From NCBI GenBank assembly GCA_964622915.1, contig CAZUSC010000031.1, positions 1 through 9,368 of the forward strand: 9,368 nucleotides of DNA. Direction: 5' to 3'. The notes beneath the pieces were generated by a model. That model did no database searches. It was not told the DNA's origin and saw nothing but the letters and a program-made list of their open reading frames with translations. Positions 5,303-9,368 of the stretch are shown one piece after another. A program made the translations under genes and the position numbers. The DNA comes from CAZUSC01 sp964622915 (GTDB lineage: Bacteria; Patescibacteriota; Andersenbacteria; UBA10190). The number at the start of each line of letters is the position of its first letter. Position 1 is the stretch's first letter.

Positions 5303-6236
5303 CACAGGGGGCCAAATATACGACGTTGCCATTGTGGGCTACGGTCCGGCCGGCATCACCGCCGGTATTTATGCTGCTCGCAAAAAACTTACCGTCGTTC
5401 TGATTGGCAGCCTCCCGGGAGGAGAAGTACGTAACTCCGGTGAAATTGAAAACTGGCCGGGGGATGGACACACCGACGGCCTAGTCTTAGCCGACAAGAT
5501 GATTAAGCACTTGAATGCCCACAGCGATAGTGTTGATATCATTGGCGGACAAGTTAGCAAAATTGCGCAAGAGGGTCGGCAGTTTGTTACCACGACCGAC
5601 CAAGGCAAACAGTATCTAAGTCGGACAGTAGTCTATGCCGCTGGACGGCATCCCCGGCTGCTAAAGGTGCCGGGTGAAGCAGATTACAAAAATAAAGGGG
5701 TAACATATTGCGCCACGTGCGATGCGCCTCTTTTTACCGATCAGGCAGTGGCCGTAATCGGCGGGGGCAACTCCGGCGCCGAGGCAGTCATCATGCTACA
5801 AAAAATCGCCAAGAAAATATATTTGCTGCACAACGCCGACAAGCTGCTGGCTGATCCGATATTAATTAGCAACTTCGACCAGGATCCCAAAGTATCCATT
5901 ATCTACAACACCAACACCACCAGAATTGGCGGCCAGCAAATGGTCGAATCCTTAACTTATACCGATCAGACCACGGGAGGGGAAACCACGCTTGCCGTGA
6001 CCGGCATCTTCGTAACAATTGGGGCTATTCCGAATACACAGCCCGTTAAGGATCTGCTGCCACTGGACAAGATGGGCGCTATTCCGGCTGACCGTTATGG
6101 CAAAACATCCCTGGCTGGTTTCTTTGCCGCTGGCGACGTCACGGACAGCCGTGATGCCCAGATTGTCGTCGCCGCTGGCCAAGGCTGCTCCGCTGCTTTA
6201 AGTGCTGGAGATTACCTAAGTAGGGTAGGCAAATAA
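5295..6236 (+). CDS. trxB: Thioredoxin reductase-like FAD flavoprotein, probably NADH-using
   Basis: This flavoprotein of 313 residues, typical for the family, passes electrons from a pyridine nucleotide through FAD and a redox disulfide to a thioredoxin-fold partner. The FAD-binding motif is VGYGPAG (14-20). The redox pair is C139-A-T-C142 followed by DAPLF, and the nucleotide-binding motif is GGGNSGAEA (156-164). The C-terminal FAD motif is FFAAGDVTDS (276-285). The HRRxxxR element that holds the NADPH 2'-phosphate in typical TrxB is absent; the equivalent stretch reads LLHNADKLLADP. This resembles AhpF, which prefers NADH. I chose ATG 5295 because it gives the normal N-terminus (PSTGGQIYDVAIVG) and overlaps the glutaredoxin stop by 8 bases, with GGGA just upstream. 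A GTG at 5229 in the same frame would add 22 unlikely residues. Confidence 0.92.
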   Translation: MPSTGGQIYDVAIVGYGPAGITAGIYAARKKLTVVLIGSLPGGEVRNSGEIENWPGDGHTDGLVLADKMIKHLNAHSDSVDIIGGQVSKIAQEGRQFVTTTDQGKQYLSRTVVYAAGRHPRLLKVPGEADYKNKGVTYCATCDAPLFTDQAVAVIGGGNSGAEAVIMLQKIAKKIYLLHNADKLLADPILISNFDQDPKVSIIYNTNTTRIGGQQMVESLTYTDQTTGGETTLAVTGIFVTIGAIPNTQPVKDLLPLDKMGAIPADRYGKTSLAGFFAAGDVTDSRDAQIVVAAGQGCSAALSAGDYLSRVGK

Positions 6237-6249
6237 GATAATTCGCGGG

Positions 6250-6282
6250 TCCAATAGGTCGAGAAACAGCTCTGGCGTTGCG
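6250..6282 (+). repeat. Structured repeat, copy 3 (right arm only)
   Basis: AATAGGTCGAGAAACA (6253-6268) followed by CTCTGGCGTTGCG matches the right arms of copies 1 and 2 with few changes. I found no matching left arm on either side, and no inner CCGTAGCCGC block. It begins about 14 bases after the trxB stop in the same orientation as the other copies, so it is either a half element or a decayed remnant. The 102-base gap to the next start otherwise contains no recognised feature. Confidence 0.65.
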
Positions 6283-6338
6283 TTGCATAGATGAGGATGC
6301 CTTGTTTTTTGGCGTGCAGTACGTCTACCCTAAACCTC

Positions 6339-7130
6339 ATGGCAGACAATACTAGACCGCGGTGGGGAAGGAAACCCCGCTCGCTCCTGGGCAAGATTAC
6401 TTATTTGTACCCCTCCTCCCACTATGCTTTACTGGCCTTGTTTTTCTTTGCCGGCATGGAAGTCTCGCTGGCTGTGCCCCGCTGGATCATATTAATCATT
6501 TCCATCATTCTAGCGATTACGGCGGTGGGAATAATCCTGATTCGAACGGAAGAGGGTAGCCGTTTTCATCCCACCCAAACTATTTTGCCAGCGCTAGCCG
6601 CTTCTAGTGTAGCTGCTTTTGCACTGTTTCTGCCAACCGGTCTTTTTCTACACATCTACTTTACGGCTTCGGCTATCCTATTCTTTTATTTGCTAAAACA
6701 CGGCGCCAAACAAGCTTATCCCACTTGGAACTGGGTTATCTCCATGGCCGTGCTGTTTGTGACGCTAGCGGCCATTATTGGCTGGCGCTTTAATCTTTAC
6801 CTGCCCATCATCCTCATTTTAGGTCTGGTTTTTGCCAGTATCGTCTTAATGAGTCTGCAGTCGATCGTCCGCTATTCTTCTTCACTGCCGGAATCCTGGC
6901 TGATTGCCTTATCAACTGGGTTTATTCTCACGGAACTTGTTTGGGTCATGCAGTTTTTGCCGCTGCATTTTATGGTACAAGCAGGCATCGTAGTGACCGT
7001 GTACTACGTAGTTTTTCAATTAACGACTACCAGCTACGAGCGTCAGCTATCTAAAAAAGATTTTTACGAATATTTAGCGGTTGGGGTAGGTACGCTGGTT
7101 GCCCTCCTTTCCACCGCTCGCTGGACATAA
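6339..7130 (+). CDS. Polytopic membrane protein (function unknown)
   Basis: I do not recognise a characterised family. With the start at ATG 6339 it has 263 residues. A basic N-terminal head (RPRWGRKPR) is followed by about nine hydrophobic helices, near 29-46, 50-67, 83-99, 101-119, 132-147, 154-172, 187-205, 209-228 and 245-260. A charged loop (about 231-242, SYERQLSKKDFYE) precedes the last helix. No catalytic or transport motif is visible. An ATG at 6291 in the same frame would add 16 residues with two cysteines but no membrane or basic character, from DNA close to the repeat remnant; I judge that extension non-coding. Neither start has a Shine-Dalgarno. It heads a same-strand series with the HtrA-like, septum and SurA-like genes, which suggests an envelope role. 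Confidence 0.7.
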   Translation: MADNTRPRWGRKPRSLLGKITYLYPSSHYALLALFFFAGMEVSLAVPRWIILIISIILAITAVGIILIRTEEGSRFHPTQTILPALAASSVAAFALFLPTGLFLHIYFTASAILFFYLLKHGAKQAYPTWNWVISMAVLFVTLAAIIGWRFNLYLPIILILGLVFASIVLMSLQSIVRYSSSLPESWLIALSTGFILTELVWVMQFLPLHFMVQAGIVVTVYYVVFQLTTTSYERQLSKKDFYEYLAVGVGTLVALLSTARWT

Positions 7131-7157
7131 GGGCGGACTGGACAGGGTGGGGGTGGG
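7131..7157 (+). other. G-rich intergenic tract, possible G-quadruplex
   Basis: Directly after the stop at 7130 there are G-runs at 7131-7133, 7145-7147, 7149-7153 and 7155-7157, the last three separated by single T bases. The first loop would be 11 bases, longer than usual. A small hairpin (GCTTT 7165-7169 with AAAGC 7173-7177) follows without a T-run. No promoter is evident in the 72-base gap. Confidence 0.35.
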
Positions 7158-7202
7158 CGTAGTAGCTTTCTGAAAGCAACAGAGTAAAATAACTGTAATC
7201 CG

Positions 7203-8264
7203 ATGAATCAAGATAATTTATCGTCCCCGCCGCCGGAAGTCATCCGCTTGTCTTTGCGCTGGGTAATGGCGGCCCTAATACTTATTGTCATTATCGGCGC
7301 CATTGGCGGCATTATCGGTACCTCCTTCGTAAGACCACCCCGGCCAGCCTTAACCCAAGATGAAGTGCCGCTAATCGCCAATGTCCAGGAAATAACAATC
7401 TCGCCAAGCAAGGCCGCCGCTGCGCTAGTGAGCGATAGTGAACGGGCAGTTTTACTGTTAGTGGAAGGGGCCGCCGCGGCCAGTCGACCAGCCGCAGTGG
7501 GTCTAGTTGTCACTAACGATGGCTTGGTGGTATCCACTACCAATCTTAGCGCCAGCACGCTGTTTGCTTTTGACGCGACTGGAGCAAGGCTGCCCCTAAG
7601 CAAAGTAGGTGCCGATGCTTTGTATGGCCTCAATTATTACCGCTTAAACAGCGCCGTGATTCCGCCCTTTGGCATGTCGGGGCAGGATCCGGCCGTCGGT
7701 ACTAGTTTGCTGGCACTGGGCCGCACCGCCGATACCTTGAGCACCCAAGCGCTGACTTCGCAGCTGATTAGTTATGGCTTACCGCCAGCCGGCAGTCCCC
7801 CTGCCTGGCAAAAAATTGGTCGCTTGAGTACGGCGGAGGTATCGTTTAATGGCGCCCCGTTAATAAATGACGAGGGCCAATTGGCTGGGCTGATTTATAA
7901 CCAAGCGCAGGGAGCGCTGCCAGTGTCAGCTGTGCGTGCCAGCTTAAATCGTATTAGTACTAACCAGCGAGAAGTTGATCCGTTTGCCAAGCTTGGGTTG
8001 GGTCTGCGCTATCAATTCCGTTTTAATACCAATAGCAACAAGCAAGAATTTGTTGTAGTAGCGGCGGCCGTTACTCCCGGCACACCAGCGGCAGCAGCCG
8101 GCATGATAGCGGGCGACATCATCAAGTCCGTTAAAGAAACCCGTCTAGAATGGGGGAGTGACTTAGTGAGCCTGCTGTCTAATACTGACAACCTGACACT
8201 GACTATTGAGCGTGCCGGCCAAGAAACGACTGTCTCCGTTCAGCCGGAGCAAACACAATTATAG
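7203..8264 (+). CDS. Membrane-anchored HtrA-like pseudoprotease with C-terminal PDZ domain
   Basis: The 353-residue protein has a short cytoplasmic head, one transmembrane helix (about 20-40), a trypsin-like domain (about 75-250) and a PDZ domain (about 262-347). The PDZ domain has the carboxylate-loop-like LGLGL and the GTPAAAAGMIAGDIIKSV signature. The order is that of DegP/DegQ/HtrA proteins, which work outside the membrane. By eye the catalytic triad is lost. The usual 'GxGFVIxxDGxIvTNxHV' reads AVGLVVTNDGLVVSTTNL, putting Asn114 at the His position. 'DPxxDLALLKI' reads DALYGLNYYRL, putting Gly142 at the Asp position. 'GNSGGPL' reads SFNGAPL, putting Asn216 at the Ser position. It is therefore probably a non-catalytic scaffold or chaperone. 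No Shine-Dalgarno precedes the ATG. The septum-protein gene starts 1 base after this stop. Confidence 0.7.
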   Translation: MNQDNLSSPPPEVIRLSLRWVMAALILIVIIGAIGGIIGTSFVRPPRPALTQDEVPLIANVQEITISPSKAAAALVSDSERAVLLLVEGAAAASRPAAVGLVVTNDGLVVSTTNLSASTLFAFDATGARLPLSKVGADALYGLNYYRLNSAVIPPFGMSGQDPAVGTSLLALGRTADTLSTQALTSQLISYGLPPAGSPPAWQKIGRLSTAEVSFNGAPLINDEGQLAGLIYNQAQGALPVSAVRASLNRISTNQREVDPFAKLGLGLRYQFRFNTNSNKQEFVVVAAAVTPGTPAAAAGMIAGDIIKSVKETRLEWGSDLVSLLSNTDNLTLTIERAGQETTVSVQPEQTQL

Positions 8265-8265
8265 T

Positions 8266-8646
8266 ATGAGGCTACGACCAAATATTATTGTCGGGGTGAC
8301 GGCCGTCATAGTTTTTTTGATTCTGTTGTCTTTAGCGCAGGAAATGAACCAACGCTGGCAAATCCAGCGCGAAATCCAGCGCCTGGAAACCCAAGCCAAA
8401 GCCATGCAGACAAGCGTCATTGAGCTGGAAAACTTAAACCAATATTTTCGTACCGATGACTACCAGGAACGATTAGCGCGGGAAAAATTAAATTATCGGG
8501 CAGCGGGCGAGGAAGTAGTGCTAATACCGGATGCAGCCGGCAGCGATGAAGTGGTCAATGAATTGGAACAGCGCCCGGCCGATAACAAATACTCGTTGCC
8601 GATGAAGTGGTGGCGACTATTTTTCGTCGACGAACCCGTGGCTTAA
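8266..8646 (+). CDS. Septum formation initiator (DivIC/FtsB/FtsL-like)
   Basis: The 126-residue bitopic protein has a short basic head (RLRPN), one transmembrane helix (about 7-24) and a heptad-like coiled coil (about 27-60, rich in Gln, Glu, Leu). It then has DDYQERLAREKLNYRAAGEEVVLIPD (key residues Y65, E67, A70, L74, Y76, G80, E81), the small globular part typical of DivIC/FtsB. In that family the protein joins the divisome at midcell and links early division proteins to septal peptidoglycan synthesis. The tail (about 90-126) is acidic and ends with WWRLFFVDEP. The ATG comes one base after the pseudoprotease stop, without its own Shine-Dalgarno, so translation is probably coupled. An upstream in-frame ATG at 8206 would add 20 residues inside the previous gene and put a basic stretch before the normal head; I prefer 8266. 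Confidence 0.78.
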   Translation: MRLRPNIIVGVTAVIVFLILLSLAQEMNQRWQIQREIQRLETQAKAMQTSVIELENLNQYFRTDDYQERLAREKLNYRAAGEEVVLIPDAAGSDEVVNELEQRPADNKYSLPMKWWRLFFVDEPVA

Positions 8647-8665
8647 TTAGACAGAAGGCGGGAGC

Positions 8666-9241
8666 ATGACGGGCAAGAAAAAATTAGGGATCGGAGCGGC
8701 CGCAATAATTGGCTTGCCGGCTGTGACATGGTTAGTCTTGTGGATTTGGCTATTGTCGGCTAAGCAACCACTGCAGCATCCGCTGGCGAGTTATCCTTTA
8801 TGGCCAGTAGCGTGCTCGACGCGCGGGTGTGTCACAAGCTCTTCCTGGCTGCTGCAACATCAATTACAACTAGCTTTTGCGCAGGCCCTGTATCAAGACA
8901 TGCCTTCGCCGGAGAAGTCTTTGACCACCGCCGTCCGCCAACACATATTGGCCCAGGCGTTTTTGCGCTCGCCCGTAACGGTATCGGAGGCTAAGCGATA
9001 TCGGGAAGAGGTTTTACATATTAGTGACCGGGAACAACTTAAAAATATTTTGGATTTGCCATTAGCTGACTACGACACGAATGTTATTTTACCGCTTTTG
9101 CAACAAGAAGCTCTACGCCAAGAGCGCAAAACAGAGTCCCGGGAAGAACTCTACGGCCAGTTAAGCAAAGAACGTTTAATAATATTATTGCCATTCCAAC
9201 TGCGCTGGAATAAAGATAGTGGGGAAGCCGTTCGGCGCTAA
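8666..9241 (+). CDS. N-anchored helical protein, possibly a SurA N-domain-like chaperone
   Basis: The 191-residue protein has a basic start (TGKKK), one long hydrophobic helix (about 8-31) and an otherwise helical, charged outer part. Residues about 100-150 read VTVSEAKRYREEV, then a middle segment, then LADYDTNVILPLLQQEAL. This resembles by pattern the helical SurA/PrsA-type N-terminal domain ('VtxxEvxxyy...dYxxxVixPlllxekL') that precedes parvulin domains in envelope foldases. No parvulin domain follows; the protein ends after ILLPFQLRWNKDSGEAVRR. Two cysteines (C50, C55) just beyond the membrane could form a disulfide if exported. GGGAG (8660-8664) sits one base before the ATG, too close for an ideal ribosome binding site, and the gene begins 19 bases after the septum gene. 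The family call is tentative; the coding call is firm. Confidence 0.6.
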   Translation: MTGKKKLGIGAAAIIGLPAVTWLVLWIWLLSAKQPLQHPLASYPLWPVACSTRGCVTSSSWLLQHQLQLAFAQALYQDMPSPEKSLTTAVRQHILAQAFLRSPVTVSEAKRYREEVLHISDREQLKNILDLPLADYDTNVILPLLQQEALRQERKTESREELYGQLSKERLIILLPFQLRWNKDSGEAVRR

Positions 9242-9263
9242 GTTCTATTTACAATATGGCTAA

Positions 9264-9300
9264 GCGGGCCTTGCCCGCCGAAGCCTAATGCGTAGGCGGG
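9264..9300. repeat. Alternative GC hairpins overlapping the tRNA 5' end
   Basis: GCGGGC (9264-9269) can pair with GCCCGC (9273-9278) around a 3-base loop. CCCGCC (9274-9279) can instead pair with GGCGGG (9295-9300), enclosing the smaller GCCT/AGGC pair (9283-9286 with 9294-9297, mutually exclusive with the outer stem at its end). The second option uses the first five bases of the tRNA acceptor strand. The block looks like a short GC-rich repeat abutting the tRNA. Confidence 0.5.
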
Positions 9301-9366
9301 TATCGTATAGTGGTAGTACATAACCTTCCCAAGGTTAGAGTAGGGGTCCGATTCCCCTTACCCGCT
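9296..9366 (+). tRNA. tRNA-Gly (anticodon CCC, reads GGG)
   Basis: A full cloverleaf can be drawn by hand. The acceptor GCGGGTA (9296-9302) pairs with TACCCGC (9359-9365). The D arm is GTAT/GTAC (9305-9308 with 9316-9319) around AGTGGTA. The anticodon stem TAACC/GGTTA (9321-9325 with 9333-9337) encloses the loop TTCCCAA, so the anticodon at 9328-9330 is CCC. The variable loop is 4 bases. The T stem AGGGG/CCCCT (9342-9346 with 9354-9358) encloses the loop TCCGATT, a variant of the usual TTCGANT. The discriminator T9366 is normal for bacterial tRNA-Gly. The next bases are CA, so CCA is not encoded and must be added by nucleotidyltransferase. The gene is 54 bases beyond the last protein gene and may be read through from it. 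Confidence 0.95.
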
Positions 9367-9368
9367 CA

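Noticed and set aside
204..6282. CRISPR array or att sites from the three repeat copies
   Set aside because: Copies are kilobases apart, separated by ordinary genes, lack regular spacers, and have no cas, integrase or phage genes nearby.
7208..7633. A minus-strand open frame of 141 codons
   Set aside because: It lies wholly opposite the HtrA-like gene and has the Ala/Ser/Thr-rich composition expected of an antisense frame of a GC-rich gene.

Overview
The window looks like a piece of a compact, roughly 50% G+C bacterial chromosome, most likely from a Candidate Phyla Radiation (Patescibacteria) lineage close to the Parcubacteria. That is inference. It rests on the small densely packed genes, weak or absent Shine-Dalgarno sequences at many starts, envelope proteins of a type common in such genomes, and a GC-rich palindromic repeat (CCTGCCTGCC/GGCAGGCAGG) that I associate with these genomes. 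The standard genetic code fits: TGA ends the first reading frame and no gene needs TGA read as an amino acid.

Layout. At 1-192 is the C-terminal end of a probable type II NADH dehydrogenase, then a structured repeat (204-300). Next come a DoxX-family membrane protein (345-722) and an HD-domain hydrolase (739-1314). The latter runs tail to tail into a minus-strand threonylcarbamoyl-AMP synthase gene, tsaC (1309-1908). Divergent from tsaC is an S11 D-Ala-D-Ala carboxypeptidase (1969-2868). A second, expanded copy of the structured repeat follows (2919-3066), then a small two-helix membrane protein with a proline-rich tail (3109-3594). A bidirectional terminator (3594-3627) separates that from a minus-strand UDP-ManNAc-type dehydrogenase (3634-4956). 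A divergent promoter region leads into an overlapping glutaredoxin/thioredoxin-reductase pair (5051-6236), which is followed by a lone half of the same repeat (about 6250-6282). The right side is an all-plus envelope cluster: a polytopic membrane protein (6339-7130), an HtrA-like protein with PDZ domain whose catalytic triad is gone (7203-8264), a DivIC/FtsB-like septum protein (8266-8646), and an N-anchored helical protein resembling the SurA N-domain (8666-9241). The window ends with tRNA-Gly(CCC) at 9296-9366.

How the genes fit together. There are three themes. The first is redox: an NADH dehydrogenase tail, DoxX, and a glutaredoxin plus flavoprotein reductase pair that looks like a split AhpF and probably uses NADH. 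The second is the cell wall and surface: a peptidoglycan carboxypeptidase, a nucleotide-sugar dehydrogenase, a septum factor and probable extracytoplasmic folding or scaffold proteins. The third is translation: tsaC and tRNA-Gly.

The least ordinary signals are the inverted-repeat family placed just after stop codons, whose two full copies show compensatory base-pair changes, and the HtrA-like pseudoprotease inside the septum/envelope cluster.
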